Assembly (NCBI GenBank): GCA_900660155.1
Contig: CABFPE010000210.1
Span: forward strand, 561,866 to 625,865
Direction: 5' to 3'
DNA: 64,000 nucleotides
Source: Hofstenia miamia
Lineage: Eukaryota; Xenacoelomorpha; Acoela; Hofsteniidae
Shown here in pieces: positions 10,811-22,619 of this stretch (positions are counted from its first letter, which is position 1; every line of letters starts with the position of its first letter). The translations under genes and the position numbers were made by a program. The notes beneath the pieces were generated by a model. That model was not told the origin of the DNA. It searched no databases and was given only the letters and a program-made list of their open reading frames with translations.

Positions 10811-11869
10811 AACAGTTTCATGATAATGCAAAGAGCTTAAATAGCATAGCGTAAATTTTCTATGCATCAATTCTTTNTATATATATATATATATATATAT
10901 AGAGGTTATATATATATATATATATATATTTAATATATATATATATATATATATAAACAGTTTCATGATAATGCAAAGAGCTTAAATAGCATAGCGTAAA
11001 TTTTCTATGCATCAATTCTTTGAATAACAGTAACAAGATTTTCATTTTTGAGTGAGTTCAAATTATGAATGCCTTAGTTTGTTTAGCTATAGTTATTAAA
11101 TGTATAATCGTCAAAATATATACAACTAAAAGTTGTATTAAACATCATTATCATGGTTTACTTTGATAAAGTATTTAACTTCACCTAGTATTGAAACATA
11201 AATAACCAAGTAAACAAAAAAATTTATGCATAATTCTTTCTGCTAATCTCAAACCTAAATATTTCTCTTAGATTTGTCAAACTTCTTCATTTGCGTTGAG
11301 TGTGTTCTTAACCGAAATTTTTTCCAATTGTGAAATGCCAGTGTTCATTTTAATGAAGTTTCTTAAATTTTGAAGAATATATCTTGTAAAATAAATTGTC
11401 CTTAATAGACACAGAATTTCTTTTTCAAAAATACTGGAAGCAAGAATGCATAATCAAATGAAGAGAAATTTACTGAGAGATTGCAGAGAGATCAATTTAA
11501 AAAATTACCAACCTTCCTTGAAGATCTTCGAAAGGCTGCAGCCCGGCAATTTCCCGATCACCAGCAAGGAAACAGTTCCCTCTTTGCTTCGTAGCTTGTG
11601 CAATTCTCTTAGATATTCGATACGTCTTATTTGTCTACAATACAGCAAATAATACTGCAGCAAATCGAAAACCTATTGAATTGCATTTGCTAAGATTACA
11701 ATTTGAAATTTTATAATTTTCTTAGTCTTAAACATCTTTTTTATTTTAATTCACATTTTAAAATATTGCAAAGTAAGTACCCAAATATTTTTGTATTATG
11801 ATTAATTGAATAGTTTTTTGTATTTTGAAAAGAGAAAGCCTATTTGAAAATTATTAATTCCGAAAACTA
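10423..11869. other. Non-coding stretch with (TA)n runs and a single-N joint
   Basis: Contains (TA)n runs at about 10771-10810 and 10878-10955 and an N at 10877. The 66 bp before the N (10811-10876) recur at 10956-11021, so the joint is probably an unresolved overlap across TA repeats. The rest is AT-rich with no recognised gene; the open frame at 11446-11652 has no domain I recognise. Confidence 0.6.
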
Positions 11870-13251
11870 TTATTCAAGTCTTTGTAGCCTCTTGACTATT
11901 TGATCAGACATTTCCCTTTTCTTGGATTCTTTAGAAGGTTTATAATTTTTAATGCCCTGTACATGCAGGTCTGCATAATGATCCAACAAAATATTAAAGA
12001 TTTCTTCTGATTTATTATTAATGGCTAGGTCAAAGCAGTATTGAGCTTATCGCTTTGGGAATTAATGTGCGCATTTCTATTCAAAAGGCATGTGGCAGTA
12101 GGCAGATTTTTTTTAAAACTGCCTCTTGTAAAACCGTGAACCCATTTGAAGACTAAGTTAATGTTAAAGTTTAGCATGTATAGAAAGTAGTCAAAAATAG
12201 TGGGATCAACTTTTGAGGTTAGTAATGCATTTATATTATGCTTATTCCTGTATTTGTGTTTATGTTTAAAACGAAGCCCTCACTTAAAAGATACTGAAAT
12301 ATTTCATAGTTGTTGAAATAGGTTGCTGTCATTAAAGGAGTATAATCACTTGAGCTCTGGATATTGAACAATGCTTGTTCCCAGGGCAAGCTTAGCTTTT
12401 TCAACTATTACTTTCATTACCTTGGTCATCTCTCTTTGACAACAAAGGTGTAAAGGTGTACTTCCACTGTTAGTTTTACTCATGAGCTCTTGAATTGTCA
12501 CCCTTTCATTATCACAAGCATCAATAATGATTTTCCCTATATCATTTCCATTTGTAAGAGACACAGCATAATGTAATGCATTCCAACAATTAACATCTTT
12601 TATTTTAATGATGCATTAGAAAAAAATTAATTGCTTCCACTTTATTATTTACTAGCTAACATTAGAGGCGTGCGCTCATCTTTTTTTGATAGTTAGTTAA
12701 CATCAGCTTTCTGTTTTAGCAGAAGATCAGCAATTTCTGGTCTATTGTGGTAGGTAAGCCGTTAGATGGAGTAAATAATTGCGTTCATTATAAGGAAATA
12801 AATTTGCATCATTTCCCTTTTCCAACCATTTAGAAAAGAAAGACGTATTGACATCTCTCAATTAGGTCTCTAGCTGAGGCATACTTACATTAATTAGCCA
12901 TAACCCTTACCCTTCATCATTTGCCTGAGTCTTGACGTTAAGTAATTCAATGCTAACTTGTAAATCATCACCAACTTGAACGTCCTCTCCCTTATCATCT
13001 TTTGGGCTTCTCACATCTATTGCTGATCCCTCACTAATCGTCTTACCGAGGAATTTATCGTTAAGAACAGAGAGCGCATGAGCTTCTTGGAAAAACTTAC
13101 TTGGGAGTTTTCCATAAAGATTGATCTGCTTTAATGTTGCAGCAGCAAGTTTTCTTTTACAAGCAGAGTTCAAACTTTCCAACTCATCTCTTATTACATC
13201 TTCATCCGCACATTCAATTAAAGCTTGTGCGCTATCATAGGTAACCTGCAT
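11870..13251 (-). pseudogene. Ankyrin-repeat protein, broken copy
   Basis: Ankyrin-type motifs occur in order along the minus strand but in different frames. An open N-terminal part of 114 residues (13251-12907) comes first. It is followed by WLEKGNDANLFPYNERN, then IADLLLKQKADVN and ERTPLMLAS (with an in-frame stop between them), then NALHYAVSLTNGNDIGKII and SGSTPLHLCCQREM (12564-12346). It ends with a final repeat EEIFNILLDHYADLH and the terminal residues VKRLQRLE before the stop at 11870. At least four frame breaks or stops separate these blocks, so I call it a pseudogene. A GTAAGG at the end of the first block could be a splice donor, so a spliced host gene that later decayed is possible. 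The N-terminal block is not recognised. Several intact repeats suggest decay is not ancient. Confidence 0.65.
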
Positions 13252-13284
13252 GAACTAAAACCAAGAAAACTTCTTCTTCAAATA

Positions 13285-14360
13285 CAGTGGTGAAAATAAA
13301 GATCGAACCAAGATTTCAAGTTCGTGATTTTCTTGTTTCATAGTTGTTTGTCCGTTTAGGCAGGTACTAATTAATATGAGACTGTGAGAGCACGTTAGGG
13401 GAGTGTTGTTACTTTAGCTCTAACGTGGTCTTGCTCGATCTTGTCCTTTGCACAAGAAATTTACCATGCCGAAGTACATCCCATTTCTCATGTGAAAAGC
13501 CACCCAAAGTTAGTCATCGGGGGAGGTCAAGTTTAGTACGCCAAGCCCACATTTGCCCTCGAATGAGTAGCAGAGAGCTACGATCAAACTGTACCTATTG
13601 TCATATTTATACTGCATCTCGGATACGCCAAATATTGAAGAAATATGGGCTACGTAGTCGTGTGGCAGTGAGAAAGCCCAAGTTAACGGGAACACACCGT
13701 TCTAAAAGAACCAACTGGAGCAAACAAATTATAAAAAAACCTCAAAATGTATTCGACCACTGGGTTTTCACTGACGAATCAAAATTTGAGGTTAATCCTT
13801 CAAGGACGGAGCATGTTTGGAGACCAACGGGATCCCAAGAAGACCGCCACAATCCACAATATCTAGCAAAACCAGGACACTTGCTATCATGGTCTGCGGT
13901 GCACTTTGGTCCAATGGAATGCGAAAAATTGTCCGGTTATCAGGAAATGTTACTGGCGTGTCGTATGTGAATCTGATGCGTCAGCATCTACTTCCAATGT
14001 GGTCGGAAGACCTTTTTTCTGCAACAAGACAACGCTCCACCAATGTCACCTGACATCAATATTATAGAGAACGTGTGGAAGGTAATAAACGATCGATTTC
14101 AAAAGAGTTCTATTGAAAATTTGGACGAATTATGGACAACTATCGAAAAAGAGTTTTATGGGCTTTCTAATGACTACATAAAGAAACTTTTCCAGTCGGT
14201 ACCCCGACGCGTGAAAGCTGTTTTGAAAAACCGTGGATATCCAACAAAGTACTAACCAAACTGAGGAAAGCGTTTTTGAGTTTCTAATTTTCCTTTTATT
14301 AAAGAAATGTTCTGAAAAAAACTTAATTTACTTTTGGTTCGATCTTTATTTTCAGTACTG
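13285..14360 (+). mobile_element. Tc1-like DNA transposon (DD34E type), degenerate
   Basis: Near-perfect 27-bp inverted ends, CAGTGGTGAAAATAAAGATC on the left and CAGTACTGAAAATAAAGATC on the right (minus strand), with flanking TA at 13283 and 14361. The plus-strand transposase shows a DNA-binding part (RIRQILKKYGLRSR), the first catalytic block WVFTDESKFE, a second block LQQDNAP and the third SPDINIIENVW, then the C-terminus ending near 14252. LQQDNAP runs almost directly into SPDINIIENVW, so the usual spacer of about 30 residues is missing. Frames also shift, so the copy is inactive. At 1076 bp it is shorter than intact Tc1 elements. Confidence 0.88.
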
Positions 14361-14362
14361 TA

Positions 14363-16372
14363 TATAGAATATTACAAATGAAAACTTACACCTCCTATTG
14401 ATATTTTGGATAAAGATATGTATTTAATGGCGTAATTCCTATTGTTGAAGGCTCGGTTTACGTATTGATTGGATCAATAATCATGATAAAAATGCCGAAG
14501 TACAATAGACGTTTATGAATGACCAACAAAACATATTTTAAGTAAGACCGTCTATCTATGACCTTCATACTTCAATAAAATATTGAAATTTGTGTAACTG
14601 GCGTAGTACTGACAAAAACAAATTTTGATCAAAGATTGTTAAGACGTACCGGGTCGTCTTAAAATCCCATTACCTGACTTAAGTAATAAATAAAAGAATT
14701 TCGATGACGGCATTAATTAACTCTTTTTCATTGGCTATATATAAACAATCAGTAAGAGCAGGAAAAATTGTTGGAAAAACACACAAAATAGTTACTACAT
14801 AGTTTTCAAATACGTCTAAAATAGTTTAATTAGTTGCTGTAAGAAAATTACTTTTTTAGTTGTAAAATGGCTCTACGATACGTTATGAAGTGAAAATCAA
14901 AGATTAAGTAATGATCCTAAAATATTATATTCACTACATCATTAAACTTCAAATTAAAAGAACAGTGTAAAAACACTCAATCTGTCTTCAAAACGGAATA
15001 AATAAGCATTGGTATAGAGTTTTTTCAAACTATACTACTCTTATAAAATATTTTTTAAGAATTTGGACGATGATGCGCATCTTCTGCGTATATTTTGTAT
15101 ACACGTGGTCAACTATTGAAGTTGTTTAAAAGTGCGAAATAGTGTAAAAAATTTAAAATGTTTGGAGTAAAAATGATCAGATTGCCACTAAAAATCAATT
15201 ATTCTTGCGTTCAAGAATTACTAGATATCATTAGCTTTGGTCAAAAAACTTTTTTTCCGGTTTCTAACAGTTGGTTTCGTTTGTATGTTCAAACTATTTG
15301 TCACGGTGTCGGCAGATAGAAGGCGAACTCTAAAAGAACGCATTTTTATTGTAGACGAATGTTTAAGGTCAAAGAACTGCTTCCTCCAATTTTTCCAAAT
15401 TCATTGAGGATTTGTGATATTTTCGCAATGACTTGCTAGTTGCTGCGGATTAAAAAATCTTTGTAAAATTGCCTTACAGATATTGTAAAGTGCTTCAGCG
15501 CCCTCTGAGACATTTAGCCAGCTACGACGCTGGTAATAGGCATAGAATACCACAAAAACAAATTTTAATCATTTGCTGTTTGTCAGGTACAACACACACG
15601 ATATATTTTGTATGTTTAGAAGGCAATGACCACCAAAATTAAAAAAAAACCTATCTTGGAAATGGCAAAACGACTGTAGTCGTTTGCCAAAACCAACCAC
15701 AATCCAATCCGTTAATTTTATATATTGTACAACTTCGATTTTGCTGACATCATAGCTGTGTACCCATCGGTGGCTCGTACGTGTAAGAAGAGAACAGTGC
15801 TGACCCAATAATTTTTTTATAAAAGGATTTATATCTATACATATGTACAAATCGTAAATTATTAGTTTGCTTTAAAACAACATTCAAGAATCAAGGAATA
15901 ATATGAAATAATTCATTGCCATTTGCTTTAAATGTCATTGAATTATTGCGCCACGCCAAGGAAATGCTTTAATGTTGTACCTACAATCGCTCAAGCGATT
16001 AAATTATATCTGTTTTGTTCGTCTCATCGCGCGAAGATTTAGCTGGGAAAGCTAGCAGTCCGCTCATTGAAATATTTCCGTTGAAAAAGAACCACGGAAA
16101 ATATCTCATTCAACAGAATAACCCAAAAGTAAACGTAATAATCATAATTACGTTATTTATATCAATCTGAAACAATTTTATATTCAAGCAGTACAGGATA
16201 CAGAAACAGGAATATATTTGAACGAGGCTCCTGTCCGGTTTTAGTACATAGTTTTTTCGCATTTTTTACCACACGGATTCCTTGAACAATATTCTTAAAT
16301 ATAAAACGGTACCAGATAAATTTCTGAGAAAAATCGCCTCGGGGATTTTATATATAAATAAATTTTTCATGG
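14363..16372. other. Non-coding stretch
   Basis: About 2 kb with no recognised gene. A 93-codon minus-strand open frame at 15569-15850 has no domain I recognise and no splice or polyadenylation context. I list it as unsupported. Confidence 0.5.
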
Positions 16373-16378
16373 TTTATT
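16373..16378 (-). terminator. Poly(A) signal AATAAA
   Basis: AATAAA on the minus strand, about 82 bases past the stop codon of the membrane-protein tail exon at 16460. The spacing supports that exon being a true terminal exon. Confidence 0.55.
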
Positions 16379-16459
16379 ATTTACACAAATTTGGTAACAT
16401 AAAAAATATATGCTTTCCTAACTTTTGCATGCACGAACCACCACTGTGTGTTCCTTAAG

Positions 16460-17093
16460 TTAAGCTTTAAACGGCAATTCTCGACGGTATTTCTTAAGTA
16501 AAAGTCCAAACGCAATGTAAGTGATCGCTAGGGCAAGCAAAAAACAAAATGCTAAAAAATCGTTTTTGGGCAACACTTTGTCAAACATACTAAAAACAAA
16601 ATTATGGTATTCAAAGTCAATAACTGTTTGTTTTATTGTGCTACAATCAGTCGCATTTTATTTTCAGTCAACAGTTGGCTACAGTTACTTCATATGTGGA
16701 AATAAGATTGTTCCCATTTAGATAAGAACTTATTTAAAATTTAATTCAGAATGAGTTCCACATGCCATTAAATGGATTGCAAATATTTTACAAACATTTT
16801 GGCTGTCTTCGGTTTTAAATGCATGAGTGTTTATTCCATTAATGCTGCATAAATTCACCCAAAACTACAGAAATACCTGAAAAGTTGCAAAAGCCTTTCA
16901 ATGTCATCTACGTCTTTTCCAAAGAGAACAAAGAAATTGCCTTAATGGCAGTATGCGTCAAAGTATCTCTGAAATAGACAGCAACAATTTTGTTCTTATG
17001 AGTAATTTGTTTGTATGTATACTCAGGGTTTTCGCCAAATCCATATAGAGCGCAAGGGAATTTGAAGTTTTGATAGGTTATATCAATGTTGGC
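16460..17093 (-). CDS. 3' exons of an unidentified single-pass membrane protein (partial)
   Basis: The terminal exon 16589-16460 follows the acceptor TTTGTTTTTAG. It encodes MFDKVLPKNDF, a hydrophobic span of about 20 residues (FLAFCFLLALAITYIAFGLL) and a basic tail KKYRRELPFKA before a stop. The preceding coding block ends at a GTATTT donor (16876) and reads NFFVLFGKDVDDIERLLQLF, joining in phase 2 as serine. Further upstream (about 17093-16940) the next coding-like block, including YGFGENPEYTYKQITHK and DTLTHTAIK, is in another frame. Either a splice acceptor at about 16937 (CATTAAG) joins them, or there is a frame break or sequence error. The N-terminus is not found; a LINE lies directly upstream. 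The family is not recognised. The tail topology suggests a type I or tail-anchored protein. Confidence 0.45.
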
Positions 17094-17399
17094 AAATCAA
17101 AATTCTGTTTTATTTTGGTACATCACCTCCCGCGGGAGGTTTTCCTCAAAAATTTCTAAAGGGAAAAAGGTATAATTCTGAAGAACTATCAATAGAATGA
17201 GCTTTTTTGATTTATCTCGAAAATGATAACTAACCAATTAAAAAATATCAGAACGTTAACAAATGAAATTTACGCTAAAAATGAACATTTAATTAGCCTA
17301 TAAATTTATATTAGTTATCAAAATCAAAAAAGCATTGTTCTGATACAGCAAAGAAGTAGTAGCTGGACACTAGAAGAGAAGAAGAAGAAAGAAGAATAA

Positions 17400-18800
17400 A
17401 TATCTATATTTAGAGTTGATTTGTACAATATAAAATACTCTAAATAGCGTCAAAAAAACTACACAAGTACAAAAACAAATATACGCGCACACAAATGAAT
17501 ATTTACAAAGGCAATTATAACTAATGCTTTAGATAAGTTAAGTGATAAGATTCTGAGATATTCAAAACCTTGATTTTTAAACTCGTGAGGAATATTCTGG
17601 AGATTAACTATGGCATCAGTTGTTGAGGTATATGTTCTGAATCCGAATTGGTCCATTTCCAAATTATGATGTTTCTCGGCAATAAAAAATTTCACAATTA
17701 ATATTTCAAATACTCTAGAGAGAATTGCCATAATTGAAATAAGTCTTAATTTATTTATGTTGTAATTGTTTGGGGATAATATGTGATGTCTTCCACGAGA
17801 TAGTTTATACTCTTAATGACAGACTAAGATTAAAGATGTGTTGCACAACGGGGGCCAATAAGTGGGCGTTTTCTTTAATTAGATAATACGGTAGATTGTC
17901 AAAGCCAGTGGCCTTTGCTCGGATGTTCTTTAGTTCTTAATAAACTTTACGCAAGGCAAAAGAATATTCTTTATTAGCATTTACAGGTAGCATAGGATTT
18001 GAGTTTTTTGTATTAGAGATATTAATGAAAATATTGTTTCATCTAGTTCTGCATTAATTGGGATATTGACATTCCTTTTACGTACTGTATGTTTGTTCAA
18101 GTGTTAGCCCCAGTCTTTTGAACCCTTATTTAGTTTCTTATTTGATATGTTTTGCAAGATTGCATTTATCCCAAACCCACAATGCGTGCTATGTGCAATT
18201 TCAGATGTCGCGACTGGAGAATTCATTGAACGGCGCACCTCCATGAGACAAAACCGGGTTGCGGATTTAGAGCGAAAAAGAAAGAGGAGACTTCCAGCTA
18301 TAAAGTGGAGCTTTCAGGTTGAGAATATTGTTCTTTAGTTATAAATGTTTTAAAAAATTTTATATGATCTTTAAAAATTTTCAAAAATCCTCAGGCAGTT
18401 TAAGGTTAAATATTTGTCATTGTTTTTAATAGATTTACTTTGTTTCTAACAGGCATTTCAAGCCACTCATCATTCATCCTAGTACATGATGTAGTTAGGT
18501 GTGTACTGAGTAGGGTGTTTGATTTTATTTGTAGAGAAACTAAATTTAGTCAAAATATAACAGTGATCAACTTCAGAGCCCCCTTTTAATCTTTAGGAGT
18601 ACAACCCTGAAAAAAGTATTGTAATCAGAATGGCTTCTGTATTTTTCCATAATGAATAAAACATATACAAATTATTGATGATTTAATCTCCCTTGTATAT
18701 TTAACAATGTGAAAATAAGAATTGCTATTAGTTTCTGCATTAAGTAAATCATTTGAGAAGGAGGTCAAATGTCACTGCTTATCACTGTTAAAACAATTTG
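17400..18800 (-). mobile_element. Non-LTR retrotransposon (LINE) remnant, endonuclease-RT order preserved
   Basis: Minus-strand reverse-transcriptase segment at 17731-17459: SRVFEILIVKFFIAEKHH, then EMDQFGFRTYTSTTDAI and LSLNLSKAL. These correspond to the FGFRxxxSTxxAI and LDLSKAFD regions of CR1/Jockey-type RT. Upstream on the same strand (about 18600-18500) a DHCYILTKFSFS stretch resembles the end of an APE-type endonuclease. Stops and frame changes are numerous. The fragment lies between the tail exons at 16460-17093 and the gene at 18845. A TTAA-type MITE end sits inside it near 18392-18412. Confidence 0.65.
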
Positions 18801-18844
18801 AGCTTCTTAATCAGATATCAAAAATATAAAGCTTTTACATTAAC

Positions 18845-20014
18845 ATGAACAAACTTATGAAATTTCTTAGCATGATGATGTTTGTTATATTTTTTATCTT
18901 CTTTCACACATCAATGGCGTTGCAGACAGCAAAGTGCTCCAACTACATGGTTAGTAGATCTAAAGTATGCATGATAAATGAAAAAGTAGTTTGCAACATT
19001 ACAGAAAGTTTTGTAAATATATATGGCATTGACAAAACTGCAAGTCTTGGACAAAACGATAAAATTCCCAAAATTGCAAATGGCAAAAGACTGATCTTAG
19101 AAAATCTTGAGGTGAAGGGCGATTTTCCTACAATTATGCATGATAACGTAGTTCTTAGAAATATAAATGCAGTTGACTTAAGAAAAGATTTCTTTTCATA
19201 TGATGCACTGAAAGGAATTGAAATGCATATTATAAATTGTAACTTTAAAATGCAAAATTTCTCCTACATTTCAAATATTTTCCGTTTCACAGCAAAAAGA
19301 GTCAAGATTGTAGTACTTCAATCTTCATTTAAAAATCTGAAAATTTTTTTATCTTTATTCAAATTTACAATCCAAAGCCGTATTGAGTTATTGTTTAGAA
19401 GTAATGTATTTACAGAAAATTATCTACCAACCGGCATAATTGATTTATACCATCGACGGCAAACCGGTAAATATCTCTTCACATTTGAAAAAAATGAAAT
19501 TAGTAAAAATGTTGCCTTATATTACAACCTTTTTGACTTACATTCAGCCAGTGGTAAGCTTAAAATTTTACAAAATACCTTTACGTCAAATGTAGCACAA
19601 TCCATTTGGAATGTATATGAAGGAAGAAATTATTACCTGGACATTTTAGTAGCTAACAATATTTTTTTCAATAACACGTGTGACATTGGTATGAAATATT
19701 TTGGGAAACCCATTCGAATTGCAAATGAAACCTACACAAATAATACATTTCTAAGCTATTACTTGCTGAGCAAGAATGCATCAATAGCGAATTCTATTTT
19801 TGAGCTCAGCAACTTTACTCAAAAACCAAATTGTCCATTTATGAACATTAAGAAATTAGCAAATGTACAGTTCAATAATGTGACGATTTTGTTTGATGAT
19901 GAGAAGTCAAAAAGTTTGTATGAAAAGCTTTGCATTGGAAACAACACTGATAGTGAACTCACTCTTGATTGGAAAGAAGATGAATTGAAATGTCCTTTAT
20001 GCCCATATCTCTAA
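18845..20014 (+). CDS. Secreted, glycosylated, probable parallel beta-helix protein (intronless)
   Basis: A 389-codon uninterrupted frame. Residues 1-25 form a clear signal peptide (basic start, FVIFFIFFHT core, likely cleavage near SMA-LQ). The mature part has successive rungs of about 22-35 residues of the form hydrophobic-x-hydrophobic-x2-N-x-F: IINCNF, LQSSF, LFRSNVF, FEKNEI, LQNTF and VANNIF. This resembles right-handed beta-helix (PbH1) proteins. About nine N-glycosylation sequons (NIT, NFS, NNT, NET, NAS, NFT, NVT among them) and no second membrane segment argue for secretion. The end CPLCPYL is cysteine-rich. No family is recognised and no catalytic residues can be named. The first ATG is used because the signal peptide starts there. 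AATAAA follows at 20085-20090. Fold assignment is inference from the repeat pattern. Confidence 0.8.
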   Translation: MNKLMKFLSMMMFVIFFIFFHTSMALQTAKCSNYMVSRSKVCMINEKVVCNITESFVNIYGIDKTASLGQNDKIPKIANGKRLILENLEVKGDFPTIMHDNVVLRNINAVDLRKDFFSYDALKGIEMHIINCNFKMQNFSYISNIFRFTAKRVKIVVLQSSFKNLKIFLSLFKFTIQSRIELLFRSNVFTENYLPTGIIDLYHRRQTGKYLFTFEKNEISKNVALYYNLFDLHSASGKLKILQNTFTSNVAQSIWNVYEGRNYYLDILVANNIFFNNTCDIGMKYFGKPIRIANETYTNNTFLSYYLLSKNASIANSIFELSNFTQKPNCPFMNIKKLANVQFNNVTILFDDEKSKSLYEKLCIGNNTDSELTLDWKEDELKCPLCPYL

Positions 20015-20084
20015 GAAATTGAATGCTTTATTAGTCTACAAAGTTGAATATATCCGTTTGTATTTATAACACTTTGTAAGCAAC

Positions 20085-20090
20085 AATAAA
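20085..20090 (+). terminator. Poly(A) signal AATAAA
   Basis: Canonical hexamer 71 bases past the stop of the secreted-protein gene, followed by a T-rich stretch. Confidence 0.6.
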
Positions 20091-20099
20091 TATTTTTTC

Positions 20100-21215
20100 A
20101 AGCTCAACTACCCCAATAACATTTTAAGTGACAGTTTGGAGACATTTCGTTATAAGGTTACAAAGTAGTTATTTCGAGTGAATTTGTTGCTGAAGTATCC
20201 TTTGTTTCCAAAATTCAATATTAAAATGGCTACAATACCTTCTTGGTTACATTGTCTCCAAATGTTGCGAAAATGTTAACAACGTGTAGGTAATTCAGCT
20301 TAGTCATAAATAAATATTTTATCATTGAATACATGGCACAGCAGACGGTAACATTTGGTTTTTATATTGTTATGCATAGTCTGAGTAGAGCGCAAAGCCA
20401 TAAATGAGAACTTATAGTGCCTAGTAATAGGCAGGGTGGCATTCTCAGGGGTCTCATGCGGACGGTGCTAATCTATGTATTTTTTTAAATCTTGGAGGAA
20501 CGTGAGGTTCGCAAATGTTTTTTTAACATTATATAGATTGTTAAACAAGAGAGATTGCGTTCAAAGTAAATCATTAAATAAAAGTCATCTACATACATTT
20601 AATAGTTCCATGACTGTGAGTTTAGCATCATGAATAGCAAGTATATACAATTTCGTCCACAATTGGTAATTTTCAGAAATTGATTTTTTCAGCAAGTTGC
20701 TGATGTAGTCTACATTTCCTTAGAAGCATCTTAAGCGCTATTGCGTTTTGATGTGGGTGCATGCAACTGGGTTGAAGTTAAATTTTAGCATCGTTGTAAG
20801 GGTATGAATTATTTGAAATTAACTAGGAAAACTAATATTAGCTGTTCGAAACAGTATTAAAAATATTCAAAATATAACGTGACTTGCTGCTTTTTATCTT
20901 GTTCTTTATGAAAGCCAATTAGTTGAGAGCAAGGGTGGATGTGAGTTGAATATATCCGGGCAGGTTGCTGGTGAGGGTTGGGCATTTTTTTAAAAAATTT
21001 GCGGGTGTGGGTTGTAAATAATTTCATTGGCCATCATCAACACATTAGCATGGAGCAGCGTCCCATAATTGCAACTTTCATTCATTGAATAACATTCAAA
21101 TTACATGTTACATGTTACATGAGAAGAATGCACAGTACGTTGATTTCCGATGTGAAAACTTAAATGAATTAGGATTCAATCGTTCATTCATACAATGATA
21201 CAATATACAATTGTG

Positions 21216-21258
<43 letters not shown>

Positions 21259-22080
21259 ATAGATTTATATATATATATATATTTAAGCAACAGTATTATT
21301 ATCTAATGAATACTTCATTTGATCGAGAAGATTAACAAATAAATATATTTTTCAAATTAAAATTTAATAAACCGTAATTAATGTAGCGATGTTATTGTGT
21401 CACTTTTTAAGATTGTGTTCATTACAATAATAAATTACCATGCAATTCTTCCTTTTCATTTTGAAGTTTGTTTGAGATATGTGTAAACACATACTGTAGA
21501 ACATAATGCATTACATGTAAAATGGAAAATTCGATGGTATGTCAAGTATTATATTCTGCTACATTTGGAAATGACAAACTGATACTTCAGTATCATGTCA
21601 ATGTCTTGTGCAGATGAAAATGCTACAACACAAGCGGACACTAACTTAACAACTACATGGTAGAAATCCCTGATCGTGTGTAAGCTGAACAGTTGCCTAC
21701 ATTGCAATATAATATATTTTCTATAGGTCAACTACTATTTTCTAGTTAAGGACGCGGTTATTTTGCTTAATTGTGGAGGGGGAGGGGTGCGGTACTAGTA
21801 TGATTTTTGTTGCCGTTGTGAGTATGAGTTGGGTAAAGATTTTTTGAAAATCTGTCGGTGTGAGTTGGGTTGGATATGAAACAGAATTGCAAGTGGGTCT
21901 GCAAGTTTGCCGGGTTGCCGGATCACGTATTATTTGGTGGGCCAGCTGTGTCAATTTTTTGCTTAAGGTCATATTTAAAGAAACAAATGATTGATATAAA
22001 TTACACAAAGAGGCTTATTATTTCATAATCATTGAATTACACCATTATACGAAATATTTTCTTGCTACGAAAAATTTCTG
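20100..22080. other. Non-coding stretch with two G-rich patches
   Basis: No gene recognised. Two patches near 20930-21015 and 21775-21930 are rich in GTGAGTTGGGT-like motifs and stand out from the AT-rich background. They resemble each other loosely and could be old copies of one repeat. Confidence 0.4.
21214..21262. repeat. (AAAT)n microsatellite
   Basis: About twelve copies of a four-base AAAT/ATAA unit, followed by a short (TA)n run. Confidence 0.95.
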
Positions 22081-22099
22081 TTGTACGATGACGTACGGA

Positions 22100-22510
22100 A
22101 ATTGATTTCCCTTGCTATCTTAATTCATGGCATAAAAAATATTTTTAGTGATTGCTTTAAGTTCTACAGTCACGAAATCTTTCTAAAAGATGAAGCAATG
22201 TGCATTGTAGTTCTGCTTTTCTTCCAAGGAAATGGTTGTTATATTTTGGGGCAATTTGCATTTTATTCGCACACATATGTGAGAAGGCATAGAAAAAAGT
22301 ATTTTTGGCGTGTTCTCTAAATTGGTCTGCATTTTTCTATCATTACGAAATCTTCCTGTATGTTAGAGCAATTTGTACTGTAGGGCTGCATTTTTTAAGG
22401 AAATATTTGATAGATTTTGGGACTTCATATGCCCCATGAATTTTCTGAGACATCTAAAAAATGTTTATTTGGCATAAACCATAGAAAAAATTATTTTTCC
22501 GGACTTCCTT
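22100..22510. repeat. Degenerate tandem repeat, about three units of 155-190 bp
   Basis: GGCATA followed by an A-run and TATTTTT or TTATTTTT recurs near 22128, 22286 and 22472. ACGAAATCTTTCT/ACGAAATCTTCCT, each followed by a TGTAGKKCTGC-like block, recurs at about 22170 and 22347. Units are clearly diverged. Open frames across the region are unlikely to be genes. Confidence 0.5.
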
Positions 22511-22619
22511 TAATGGAATCTGATTGCATGTTACAAAGAGGCTCTAAATTAATCCATTTCATGTCAATTACTCACTGCGATTTTAGAGGGATAATATATT
22601 TTCTCAATAGTTGACGAAG

